Under the pieces are notes generated by a model. That model was not told the origin of the DNA. It ran no database searches and saw only the letters and a program-made list of their open reading frames with translations. Shown here one piece after another: positions 12,190 through 22,969 of a stretch of DNA of 64,000 nucleotides (position 1 is the stretch's first letter; every line of letters begins with the position of its first letter). Source of the stretch: Gossypium raimondii (Eukaryota > Streptophyta > Magnoliopsida > Malvales > Malvaceae); the NCBI RefSeq assembly GCF_025698545.1, contig NC_068567.1, forward strand, positions 59,277,371 to 59,341,370. Reading direction: 5' to 3'. The translations under genes were made by a program, and so were the position numbers.

Positions 12190-13478
12190 AAATGTTTGAT
12201 CACACCACTAGAGTGCAAATTATATGTTAGTGTGAGCCTACAAGTCAATCGTGATTCGTTTGTAAAGATTAAACAATATTTAATTGTATTGATATGACAT
12301 TTAACACTTGTATATATAAAGCTCATGGAACACATTAGGCTATACAAGAAAATTATAATGAATTATAATTATGAGATCTCTCTGCATTAAAGTTATTATT
12401 CCTAAATTGATTTTGGCTGTTGTATTCTCGAGATAGGACATTGATAATGCTCAAAGGTCAACTCATGTTAAGACTTCATGCACACAATGCATGCAACTAA
12501 TTTCATAAGTTGAAATATAGGTTACTTGAGGATAATATGTAGGTGCTTGTTATAAGAACAAATACATTGAACATGACTTGTTATAAGAGTTCCATTTGGT
12601 ATTTCACTTACGTGCCTATGGAAATACTCTCATGTGTCAATAGTGTAAATAATCCTTAGACTTGTGGCACTAACTCATCTTGTACGTTGAGTGTCATACT
12701 TTGATTCATCATGAAATAGGTCCCTATTAACAAATGCTTAAGGTAATTTTGGATATGACATAAGGCATACGAAGGTGGTAGAGCGGTCCAGAGATGATCC
12801 ATCACTCCAACTAATATGAGGGGACATATCCTATATGCTTTTGACTTATAAAAGCCACAAGTCTTTGGCCAAGACAAGACAATTAGGCAGAGTTAATATG
12901 AGTTGTAGACTAACATGAATAAGCAAAGGTAGACACTGTGCCATGACTTTTAGCTTATTTGGGATATATGATGAAATGTTCAAATTACAAATAAATACCG
13001 AACGCTAAAAGACTTTGTCGAAAATATATTTAGACTATTCCAATAATTAGGGGTCATCATGGGTTGCTAGATATCGCTCATGAATCTACAAATATAATTA
13101 TTTACAGATTGAAATAAATTATATTTCTTGCTAACATAATTGGAAGCCTAATGGGTCGCACACGATAATTGAATTTGAAAACTAAAATAAAAAAATATTA
13201 AATTGAATAATTCAACAAAATTCAAGGGTTAAAATACAATTAATCAAAAGTTGATTAAAACCCTAGCGACATATCTCTGGTAGTTTTTTTTCTCTTTTTT
13301 TTTTCAGAATAAACAAAAAGAAAATAGGCCAAAATTATTCTTTAAATTTATGTTTTCAGTTTTCTTTTCGATATTGAGATTGAAACTGGAAAAGATGTGG
13401 ATCCGCGTGATTAGATTGCTAACACTATCTTCACAAAGTGAATCTCTACCTTATAAATGTTTTCTAAATTCCTAGTGT
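12190..13478. other. Unassigned, possible LTR-derived sequence, target of the CACTA insertion
   Basis: The base composition is more even than in its neighbours, and the stretch contains phrases such as TGATTAAAACCCTAGCGACA that resemble retrotransposon LTR or leader DNA. I cannot find paired LTRs. The CACTA element begins at 13479, and the flank resumes after 20841. Confidence 0.25.
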
Positions 13479-13790
13479 CACTATAGCAAAACAGGCTTTT
13501 AGCGGCATGTTTAGCGGTGTTTGGAAAAAAAACGCCCCTAAAGATCGAGCATTAGCGGCGTTTTTCCAAAAAACGCCGCAAAAAACCTAAGCCTAACGGC
13601 ACCGTTTTCTACCTTTCAGGGCTTTAGCAGCGTTTCTAAAAAAAACACCGCTAATGCTCAGATATTTAGCGGCATTTTTTAAGAAGTGCCGCTAATGCTC
13701 AGATCTTTAGCGGCGTTTTTCAAGAAGCGCCGCTAATGCTCGGGGCTTTAGTGCCGTTTTTGAAAAAGCGCCGCAAAAACATTTTATCTG
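13479..13790 (+). repeat. CACTA left terminal inverted repeat and subterminal array
   Basis: The CACTA terminus is followed by repeated short palindromes built from TTTAGCGGCGTTTTT and AAAAACGCCGCTAA, about ten occurrences in 300 bp. Such subterminal arrays are the transposase-binding region in CACTA elements. Confidence 0.8.
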
Positions 13791-13984
13791 TCTATTTACT
13801 ATTTAATTTGTTTATTTATATTAATTAAAATTCAATTTATTTTTAATTGAATATTTGTTAAAATGGATAAATTTGAAATAATGACACGTAGAAATAATTT
13901 GAAATAAAAATATAGAAAATATTTGTTAAAAATGGAAAAAGTAAAATACTATTATTTAAAATAATTTTAAAATTTTTGGGTACA

Positions 13985-14545
13985 TGATTGATTGATTTTA
14001 ATTTATATATTAAATAATTTCAAATATAATTGTAAAAGATACGATAGTATTAATTTTAAAATATTTAATTTAATTATCATTATAGTTTAGGGTTTAATAT
14101 ATATGGTTTAGGGTATATATATGGTTAATTTAGGATTTAGGGCCGGTTTAAGAGTTACAATTATAAGGTTTATAGATTATGGAATTTGGGATTATGGATT
14201 AAGGATTCTGATTTAATGGTTGTGATTTAAGGTTTATGGGTTAGGGGTTAGAGGTTAATAATTAGGGATTTAGGGTTTATGGATTCAGTTCAAGTTAAGG
14301 TTTAGGGTTTAAATTAATTAGTGTGTTTTAATTTATATATTAAACAATGTTTAGGGGTTAGGGGTTAGGGATTCGAGGTTGGGTTAGGGTTTATGGTTTA
14401 GATTAATTAGTGTTTTTAATTTATATATTAAATAAGGTTTAGGGGTTAGTGGTTAGAGGTTTGGGGTTAAGAGTTAGTGATTTAGGGTTTAGAGATTTAG
14501 GGTCAGGTTAGGGTTTAAGGTTTAGATTAATTAATATTTTTTAAT
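13985..14545 (+). repeat. Tandem units with telomere-like TTTAGGG phrases inside the CACTA element
   Basis: A TTTTAATTTATATATTAAA block recurs near 13995, 14328, 14418 and 14540. It alternates with stretches rich in GGGTTAGGG, TTTAGGG and GGGTTTA phrases (14085-14530). The heptamers are interrupted and not in a perfect array, so this is a local satellite-like expansion and not a telomere. Confidence 0.5.
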
Positions 14546-15760
14546 TTATATATTAAATAAGTTCTTATGTAATTGTAAAAGAGATAATAATAAATTGTAA
14601 ATATTATTAATTTAAAATTGATATGCAATATACAATAATTGAATATAAAAAATTGTAAAATATGAAAGCTTTGGCGGCATTTATAGCCAAAACGCTGCTA
14701 ATATGTATTAGAATTTTCCAAAACGGTGTCATTTCATCACAAGAATTTAATTTATTAGTGGCGTTTCTTCTGTAAACTCCGGAAAAGGTAATATTAGCGG
14801 TGTTTATGACTAAAAAATATTTAATCTAAACCATTTGATGTATTTAAATATTAGATTTTAAAAAATAAATAAATAAATAAATAAATGTAACAAATTGATA
14901 CGGATAGGTAACTATCTATTTTGGATATATAGGACCAAATTATAACAAATAAAACAAAATACAAAAACTAAAATCATTCCACATCGAACATCTAGCAAAA
15001 TAATTATATTTTAGTTAGGAAGAAATATCTCTAATAAAATGGAGATTAGATCGAAAATGAATAATATAAGATCATGATTAACGTCTCAATCTTTAATAGA
15101 AATTTGATATGTGAGAGATTAATTGCTTACATTGGATAATTCTAACTTAATAATTAATTACAGTCATTTAATCATTTTTCTTATTAAAATATACGATATT
15201 TATTTTGAGAGTACTTGATTTTTTTATAAAAATTCAATTTATAAAAATAATAATAAATGTTTTATAAAATCACTTAACTAATAATTTTAATGAGACAAAA
15301 TAAAATATTTTAACATAGCAAAACAATATCGTTTTATTCCAAATGAAATAATTTTTTGCGGCATTTTTATGAAAAACGCCGCAAAAGATAAGCAATAGCG
15401 ACGTTTTTAAAAAAAAGCACAAAAAATAATTTTACTTTAAAAAATAACGACATTTTATATAGTAAAACAATATCGTTTTATTCCAAATAAAATAATTTTC
15501 TATGGTATTTTTATGAAAAATACCACAAAAGATAAGCAATATAAAAACGTCACAAAAAATAATTTTACTTTGAAAAAAAAATCCCATTTTATAAAATCCC
15601 TTCCCCCCTCAAACCCCAACTTTCCCCCTTGAAACCCCCAACTTTACAAACATACCGTCCTTAAAAACTTTTAACTCCATGCTCATTGCTATCTTTTCTT
15701 CCTCAGCCCCAATTTTTAAACGCCCAAACTTTCCAAGGACTTGACTTCAATTTTCTCCAG

Positions 15761-16060
15761 GGACGAACTTATAGAGCTTGATGCGCGTGCTTATTCTAAT
15801 TGTAATGAGCCAATTACTTGTATGGCAGCGTCTTTTGCTTGGGAGAAATGATGGATCTGTTACTTGCTTCCAACTTGGCTTGCTTCACCAAACTGTTTCT
15901 GGTATCTAATCTTTTTACAACTCATTCTTATTTTGTTATGTTATGGTTGTTATCGCATGTAAAACTTTCTGACTCTTAACTTTCCCAATTTAGGTTTTGT
16001 ATCTGAACTGCGTGATGATTCAGGGGTTAGCCTAGGTCGCTTGTGGGGTTTCATGTCAAG
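15761..16060 (+). pseudogene. NUP160: Captured NUP160-like (nucleoporin) fragment, two exons
   Basis: Exon A (15761-15901) includes GRNDGSVTCFQLG and exon B (15994-16060) encodes FVSELRDDSG then RLWGFMSR; the intron between them has GT-AG borders. These peptides match my recollection of plant nucleoporin NUP160/SAR1, where a GRxDGSxxCFQLG segment precedes an ELRDDSG...LWGFMSR segment. The upstream part of exon A (DARAYSNCNEPITCMAASFAW) is open in a different frame from GRNDGS, so the fragment carries a frameshift. It is a captured piece of a very large gene and is not functional as a nucleoporin. Confidence 0.6.
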
Positions 16061-17559
16061 GTATCTTTTTTTCTACATTGAGTAATAAATATATGTCCAT
16101 TGTGCAAAAAGTATTGTACTCATCTGGGAATGTATATTTACTAAACTTGCCTGTTTTAATGATCTATATTTGGCAAAAATTCAGTATAAGTCATCAAAAT
16201 GTGCTTTAGGCTGTCTTTGAAATTTTGAATCATGGGAAAAATGTGAAGACATTGAAATGTATTAAATGTGAAAGAATTGAAAGTATAATATATGGGAGAA
16301 AACATTTTCCAATCTTGTTTGAGTGTGAAGGGAAAATGAGAGGATAAACTAAGAGACCAATTAAAGGAAAAGGATTCCAGTTTTTTCTTTTAAAATACTG
16401 TTTCCATCTTGTTTTCTTGTTCATTTTCCTTCACTTTTTTTCTAACATCTAAATTAGCATTAATTTTCTTTATCAAGTGTGATTTGGCTTATGTAGTGTT
16501 CGTTTGCATGTTGTCTGAAAAGCTTAAAATTATGGTTGGACAAGATGAATAGGTCTAGTGTTTTGCTGTTTACCTGCTATAGTTATAAATGGTTTACTCT
16601 CTGTACCTCCAAAAAACTTCTTCTGAATCAACTTTCGTATTGGTTCTTGTTCCATCTCATTGATGGTGGCAGCTACTAGAGTTGTCTACTAACTTCCATA
16701 CCACAAGTCTTAGGATCTTGGTGGATGCCCAAGGATTGCGTTGGAGAGAGGTTTGGAGTGAGAACGTTTTCTTCTAATTGATATTCTCAGTAAGTTAATT
16801 TTCACTGGTATTAGGATTCAATATAGTGCGTATGATAGTCCTGTTAGGAATAGGTTTCTTACTAAACTCTAACCAGGAGTTAGATACATGCGAGTGTGTA
16901 TAGATGAATGGATTTGACACGATTTGACCTAACCTATAATCCAACATAGCTGGAAATGGTTAAACTTATGTTTTGAATTTTATGCTTGATTTGATTATAT
17001 CTGTGTCACAATCATTGTTTTCTCTTCTAATGGGTCAACAAAGAGGTAAAATGTCCACCTTTATTTAATCAATCTTTGTCGTCACTTTTTTTAAGAAATA
17101 TGTAAATTCTTTAAGAGTTCTCTCCGGGTAAAATTGGATTTAAAGGTATTTTTTACTCGATTTAAATTCAAATTTTAGATAAAATAAAATAAAATTGGAA
17201 TAGAATTGAGTCGAACTCGAATACAGAGAAATGCTCTAAACTTGATTGAGTGCTATTATAAAAGTTAAACCGCAGGTGCAGAGTCGTTGAAGTCTGGGTC
17301 TATTGATGAAAGAGGCGACAAGGAGGTTAGTATATCTTCTAAAACCACTGTTGAGTATCAAATTTGTCAACTTGTTGGGAAATCTTGGACTATGAGGTTA
17401 AGCTTTACGAGATGGTCTTTTGCCGGTTGAGTATGAAATAAGTTAGACCCTTTGTTACATTTCGCAGTATCATAGCTTTAATTGAAATAGAAATAGTTAA
17501 TTAGTTACTTTAGTATTACTCTGAATTGTGTGACATCTATCGTTTACTTAACTTCAAAG

Positions 17560-17708
17560 CACTTGATGAAATGGGAGACCGTATAAATGAGCTGGAGCAG
17601 AGCATCAATGACCTAAAAGCAGAGATAGGAATGGAGGGCTCTCCATCCCCTTTAGCCCCACCTAAGCAAAAGTCAGACGGAGCGAATCAAGAGGATGACT
17701 CTGCATAA
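17560..17708 (+). pseudogene. HSBP: Captured HSBP (heat shock factor-binding protein) last exon
   Basis: After an AG acceptor (17558-17559) the reading frame gives LDEMGDRINELEQSINDLKA, followed by EIGMEGSPSP and a hydrophilic tail ending at TAA (17706-17708). This is the heptad-repeat C-terminal half of plant HSBP, a small coiled-coil protein that binds heat-shock factors. The upstream HSBP exons are not visible, so only the 3' exon was captured. The frame is intact. Confidence 0.8.
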
Positions 17709-18102
17709 AACTTGGCCAAAGATTGTATTTAGCGGTTAATTGTGAATGCAATTCATTCTAATTTGGTGATATCTTGTTTTGGGTTTAGATGATTTCGATC
17801 TTAGCTTTCAGTTGTTTTTAATTTGGGTTCTGAGGTTTATTTATTGCGTGTGGTTTTAGATCATTAGGGACACAGTTCACTTCAGAGTTATGTTAATTTG
17901 GTTTTGAGTTAAATTTTGTATGATCCAATTGAGTTGAGTTAAAAAAGGGTTTTCTGGGTTTTATAATTTGCTTCTTTAATAACTGCTTTTCTTTTTTTGT
18001 TCATTTATATTCTTATGTTTTCCATGTGTTTGTTTTAATGCCTGTTTGGTATTTAATATATATATATGTTTTGTTGGCTTTGAAGGTACGAAGATCCTCA
18101 TC

Positions 18103-19610
18103 ATGGTGAGGGGAAAAGCACAAATGAGGCGCATAGAGAACGATACGAGCAGGCAAGTTACATTCTCAAAACGACGAAATGGGCTACTAAAGAAAGCTTT
18201 TGAACTATCAGTTCTTTGTGATGCTGAAGTTGCTTTAATCATCTTCTCTCCTAAAGGCAAGCTCTTTGAATTTGCAAGCTGTAGGTAAATAATATTTTTC
18301 TTTAAACCCCCCATCCTTTTCAATTAATTTGCTGTTCAGCACCAATTTTCATACTTAGGGTTGTTTGATTCTGCCATAAAAACTCTCACTTACGCAGATC
18401 ATTACTCTCCACAACATTGTTCTTTCATGTGGGGTTTTTTCAAGAACCAAAATTAAACTATATTTTATGACTAATCCCTAATTACTATAACAACTTCGTG
18501 ACTAGAATGATGCCGGTTTATAGGACTAACCAAAAGTGAAACCAAAAATATTTAAACTGTACCTTGTCCTAAAAGATAAACTTGAAAATTTTCCTTGTAT
18601 ATGGTGGTGGCTTGAAAAATAATGTTTATTTGAAAGAAAGGGTACAATTTTCTGATAACCTTGTAGTACTATCCCTTTCATCATGTACTGGTATTATTGC
18701 GGTATAAAACAATGTTTTTTCTTAAACTATATTTCTAAAATAAAAGGGTGTCTTGGAAGTATCATATGGAAATGGTTATTTTATTTGTAGGTCTTTTTTA
18801 ATCTATTTATGTAGTATTAGTCTTATTAGAAAAATATATAATTGGATGTTATTCATGTTTAAATCCAATAATTTCTTCAGAGAAAAGACCGCAACATTAG
18901 TCAACTTTGTTTACCTAATGTCTGAATGATCTACAGATGATTTCATATATGACTCTGATCATTGTTTGAAAATGTTTATGTCATGTTTTATATGTACATA
19001 GATATTTTCTTTCATCTTTGAAATTCATTGTGGAAATGCTTAATGATACTGTTTAGTTAATCATTTTTTTTTTCATTTGAGGTTTTTATTGCATTTATGC
19101 CTATATACATGTAGCTTCTGTCCCAATTAAAACATTGTTTGGTTTTTAATTACAAGCTTTTCCATGCATTGATTTGTGTTGCTATTTGGATATATCATTT
19201 ATTTAGCATGCAGCAAACTATAGAACGTTATAGGTGGCATACAAAGGATAACAAAACCAATAAGCCAATTGAACAAAACCTGCAGGTTAGCATGTCTTTT
19301 GTTTTTGATGTCTTAATGCAATTAATTATAGATTTATTTATGATTTTCATCTCTTTACTTTATATAGATTCTCCTCCATTTGTTAGTAAACACATGAATT
19401 TGAATCGCTTGTTTTTGTTAATTGTCACCTATAAATTGGTAAGGTTTAACATTATTGTCCTATTGGATTAATTTCATGTAAATATAAATTATATATATAC
19501 CCAGGTTATTAATTTCATGTTTTTATGGTGCATATTGACTGAGAATGGCAGCATCTAAAGGCTGAATCAGCAAACATGTTGAAGACAGAGGATCTTGAAG
19601 TTTCAAGAAG
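18103..19610 (+). pseudogene. Captured MADS-box gene fragment (SOC1/AGL42-type), exons 1-3
   Basis: Exon 1 (18103-18284) starts with ATG and encodes a full MADS domain: [53 protein letters not shown]. Exon 2 (19207-19285) encodes SMQQTIERYRWHTKDNKTNK plus IEQNLQ. Exon 3 (19552-19610) encodes HLKAESANMLKTEDLEVSRR. All borders are GT-AG and the phases join, so 107 codons are open. This is the M, I and start of the K region of a SOC1-clade type II MADS factor. The next K-box exons are not found; the sequence after 19611 does not resemble them. DNA-binding residues look intact. I call it a fragment because it is truncated and lies inside the CACTA element. Confidence 0.85.
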
Positions 19611-20015
19611 GTATTGGTCTTTTTATAAGATTCAACCCCCCACCAAAATATATATTGGGGTTAAAATATAAGGTAAGTCCATGTACTCTTAAAAATTTTG
19701 ATCCATCTGGACATTAAAGGCTTTCTGCCATGCAGCAATAAGCTCCAGTTGCAGGCTTTTTGGCATATGTAGAATTATCTCGGCACTCACAAATGCTTTT
19801 GCTTGCCAAGGATGTTTCTGGTCTACTTAGATGAACAATGCTTATTTGTTTTTTTGTTTTCTTTTAACTATAAATGATAAGAATGGAGTCTTAATGACAA
19901 TTATTATCAATGCTCTTTTACTCAGTTTCTAGTGCTGCAAGTGTGAGCTAAGAAGAAAAGCTATTTTTTTTTCTTGTTTGTAAAATTGCTAAAACGTGTG
20001 TGCTTATGATAGAAA

Positions 20016-20190
20016 CGTGTGTGCTAAAACTGACTACTGCAAATATGACAACCAGCTCCTCACACTTTTTAAGTCTTCGCTCTACTTCGCAGGCCTTGTT
20101 TCTACATTTGGAGCCTCCTATGTTACTAGAAACAAAGGACGTCGAGCCAGCATCCTTGTTGGTGCAATCAGCATCCTTGTAGGAAAATAG
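20016..20190 (+). pseudogene. Captured STP-type monosaccharide transporter fragment
   Basis: The frame contains DYCKYDNQLLTLFKSSLYFA, GLVSTFGASYVTRN and GRRASILVGAISILVG. This is the segment around transmembrane helix 2 and the GRR motif of plant STP hexose/H+ symporters (STP7/STP14-like ASxxTRxxGRRASI). Only one exon part is present, ending at a TAG (20188-20190). Upstream a 13-bp phrase (AAACGTGTGTGCT) is duplicated in tandem, a possible capture scar. Confidence 0.75.
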
Positions 20191-20191
20191 A

Positions 20192-20515
20192 GGGAGAAGT
20201 AGAAGATAATGGAAAATAATGAAAAAAAAGATAGTTAAAAGAACATAAAAGAAAAAATTAAATTGTTCAAAATGAAAAAAAATATGGGGACCAATTATAT
20301 AATTTAACCTGATTTTTTTGTTTGAAATGATGATTTAATGCGCCACATTAGCTTACCATTATACCGTTAACGACAATTAATGGCTCAATGACTAAAATGT
20401 TACAATACGATAATATAAGTGACTAAAACATAACATTTCAAACATAAGTGACTAAAACGTAATCTGAAGTAAACAAAAGTGACTATGGGTGTAATTTATC
20501 CTATTTTTTATCCTT
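20192..20515 (-). repeat. Dispersed GTGACTAAAA repeat, copy A (inside the CACTA element)
   Basis: The reverse complement of this stretch matches 34040-34360 over about 320 bp in order: TTAGTCACTTATGTTTGAAA, a TTAGTCATTGAG block, GGTATAATGGTAAGCTA, ATTAAATCATCATTTCAAAC, AAATTATATAATTGGTCC and a pyrimidine-rich tail. It is non-coding and probably a non-autonomous element that inserted into the CACTA or was picked up with it. Confidence 0.6.
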
Positions 20516-20609
20516 AAAAGTATATAGTTTAAGGTTTAAATTTCAAAAACATAATATAATATTTATCATAGAAATAAATATTATTTAATTAAAATATTTT
20601 TTAAAAAGT

Positions 20610-20841
20610 CATGTTTTTAGCTGCGTTTGTCAAAAAGCGCCGTTAAAAATCATTTTTATAGTGGCGTTTGTAGTATAAGCGTCGCTAAAGGTCATGTTAG
20701 CGGCGTTTATTCTTTAAAACGCCTCAAGCATTAGTGGCGTTGTCAACAGCAGCGTTTTTTGGGCACTTTTACTTTTAGCGGCGTTAAAAAGCGACGCTAA
20801 AGGCCTAAAAAACGCTGCTAAAAGTCTATTTTGGTGTAGTG
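20610..20841 (-). repeat. CACTA right terminal inverted repeat and subterminal array
   Basis: Repeated AGCGGCGTTTxT/AAAACGC motifs run up to the terminal TTTTGGTGTAGTG. This is the inverted counterpart of the left end. Confidence 0.8.
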
Positions 20842-21378
20842 TGTAGATTACTCATAGTTCTTGATAACCGAACCTAGTACTCATACGAAAACGAAGAAAG
20901 AATTGAACAAGGATGACAACCACCTTTGCTCAAGGTATAAATTCTTCTAGTATATTTTGAATACGATAACATGATAAAATTATTTAAACTAGTTCTAAAT
21001 GGAATCTGATTCGTTGTATATTTTAATTTCCACTAAATTCCTTGATTGTTTCGATTCTATAATGAGATTAACTAAGATATGTTTCAACCCAACAGACGAC
21101 ATTAAAGCATTTATTATTAATTTGGAAGCATTGTACATTGTACATTGTTCATCATACAGAGAGAATACACAGTGCATTAATAATAAAAATGTTTTAGGTA
21201 CACTCCAGAGATCACCTAATGACGATGATCCAACCTTTTATTTTTCTTCAACCTTTTTATTGATTGTGGGTAATAACGATCTTTGTTCAGCCAACATCTC
21301 ACGGCTCTGAATCAATCAGCGATATATATATACATACATATATGTATACATATATAATGTTGCAGCAATATAATTTGT
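20842..21378. other. Spacer between CACTA element and metacaspase 3' end
   Basis: No gene is recognisable. The right CACTA terminus lies only about 540 bp from the metacaspase stop codon, and plus-strand transcription from the captured fragments would converge on that gene. Confidence 0.4.
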
Positions 21379-22969
21379 TTACAGGAACAAATGCTTTTTG
21401 TAAACGTCGAACTCTGCCGAAGACGAAAGAAGTGGTGTCTACATACTCCCAATAAGAAATCAAAAACAAGGAATTAAGCCATGCATATTGAAATGTAATG
21501 TTAAACAAGAAATGGATTAAGTGTATAGTAAATGACCTGTGAGAAATTGGAGTTGAAGAGTCTCCTCAAGAATCTTGTATTAGCAAGGCAACTAGATTGG
21601 TTAACGTTATCAAGGGTTTCTTTAATTAAATCGAATAAGTCTCCATACGTCGGGCCTGGTAATTTCTTCAGAATCTCCGCCAATATGTAGGTCAGTGCAC
21701 CGTTCATCTTGCCGGCGGTAAATGCCTGCACCAGTATTCATGTGTTGTAAATTCATTATGAGAATTTAAGTTCTATATTCATCATCATCATCATCCATGG
21801 ATAGTTAATATTTGAAAAAATGAAAAAAAATTTACACTTACAGAGGTATCGGCAGCGGCTTGGTGATCAAGACAAGCACCAATAGAAATAGCTAATCCAC
21901 CATTTGTACGTTTCTCCGCACCCGACGGAGGACTGCTGTTTACCCATTTTTTCCTGTTTAATGAGGATGATGATAAAGTAAGGGTATAATGAAGAGGTTG
22001 TTTGAGTACTGCCTCTCACTTTCAAATGGGAAAAAAGGTTCAGTTCGTTGAACTTAGAGAATAGAATATCTGTTTATCTGATATTCTTACTTATCATCGA
22101 AAGGCAAAAAAAATTCTTTGGGAATATGAGAAGCTTACTCTTTACTCATATAAACTTTGGGAAGATCTAAAATGGTTCCGCTATGGCAAGCGTCAACAAT
22201 GGCATGAAGCGTAACGCCAGGGGTGAGTGGCCGAACGATGAGGGTATTAAGATCATTATCCACTATCATCCCCGCTTCTTGGAAATCAACCGGACATATA
22301 GTTTCATCGAATCCATCATCCTCATCGTTGTTAAAATCCGGTTGCCGTAACCCATGACCGGAGTAGAAAAACACCAACGAATCTCCCTGCCGGCTGTCAC
22401 TCACCAACCATCTCAATGAATCCTCGATGTTTTTCCTCGTCGGTATAAACCGTGGGTCCGACTCCTCTTCTGCAGTTTTTCTTTTTCCATTAATCATCAC
22501 AACGAAAATGGTAAAACATTAAACAAATATAACTGAAGAACATACCGGTGAGAACCCGAATGAAATGTCCAGGGTACCCGAAATTGTTAATCAACAAATC
22601 TCTCATGTTTCTGACGTCGTTAATGGTTCCTTTAAGTCTATACTGCTTCAAGTTGTTGTAAGTGATTCCGCAAAGCACAGCTCGCTTGCTTGATCTGATC
22701 TTCATCGAGTTGAAAGCCGAGGGGTCGGGATTTAAGGAAGGAGTTACCGTACTTTGATGCACTTTTCCTCTGATTTGGCTATAAAAGCATCTCATTCGGC
22801 TGCGTAGCCCATACTGCTGCTGCTGGCTCGAAGAATATTGTTCATCGGCTGGAATGGGAAGATAGTTAGGTTTGCATGAAGGGCATTCAACATCTGCACC
22901 TTTGGTCACTGATTTCGCCATAAATCTTTGCCTGCATCGTGAGCAAGGTGTGCTTCTTCGCATATCCAT
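21379..22969 (-). CDS. Type I metacaspase (metacaspase-1-like), complete gene
   Basis: Five exons on the minus strand: 22546-22969, 22139-22469, 21842-21953, 21537-21725 and 21379-21438. They total 1116 nt and encode 371 residues with consistent phases. The N-terminus has a CSRC...CPSC zinc-finger-like prodomain (residues about 9-34, the LSD1-type position), then a Gln-rich stretch. The caspase-like p20 region starts SSKRAVLCGITYNN. The catalytic pair is present: His in FFYSGHG and Cys in DACHSGT. The p10 part includes GGLAISIGACLDHQAAADTS and NGALTYILAEIL, ending FDVYKKHLFL. Length is close to Arabidopsis AtMC1 (367). Type I metacaspases are Arg/Lys-specific cysteine proteases acting in cell death and proteostasis. 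It looks intact. Confidence 0.93.

Larger units (their letters stand above)
13479..20841. mobile_element. CACTA (En/Spm) DNA transposon carrying captured host gene fragments (Pack-CACTA)
   Basis: The left end is CACTATAGCAAAACAGGCTT. The right end, read inward on the minus strand, is CACTACACCAAAATAGACTT; the two share the CACTA terminus and continue into the same TTTTAGCGGC/TTTTAGCAGC subterminal motif. A 3-bp direct repeat TGT flanks it exactly (13476-13478 and 20842-20844), the target duplication size of CACTA elements. Subterminal arrays of AGCGGCGTTTTT and its complement lie at 13500-13790, 14665-14810, 15355-15560 and 20615-20820. No transposase is recognisable, so the element is non-autonomous. 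Its interior holds intron-containing fragments of four different host genes. Confidence 0.85.

Noticed and set aside
12656-12877. Short minus-strand protein
   Set aside because: 73 codons without family resemblance, in likely repeat-derived DNA.
14085-14530. Interstitial telomere
   Set aside because: The TTTAGGG phrases are interrupted and mixed with other units, with no continuous heptamer array.
16650-16800. Another captured exon in the CACTA (SLRILVDAQGLRWREVW frame)
   Set aside because: A plausible exon-like frame, but I cannot match it to any gene family, so I did not list it.
17280-17330. Another HSBP exon (ESLKSGSIDERGDKE)
   Set aside because: It does not match the known HSBP N-terminus; origin unknown.
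19735-19830. Fourth MADS exon (K-box)
   Set aside because: The sequence after the AG does not encode the expected KLLG...EELQ segment and has a stop.
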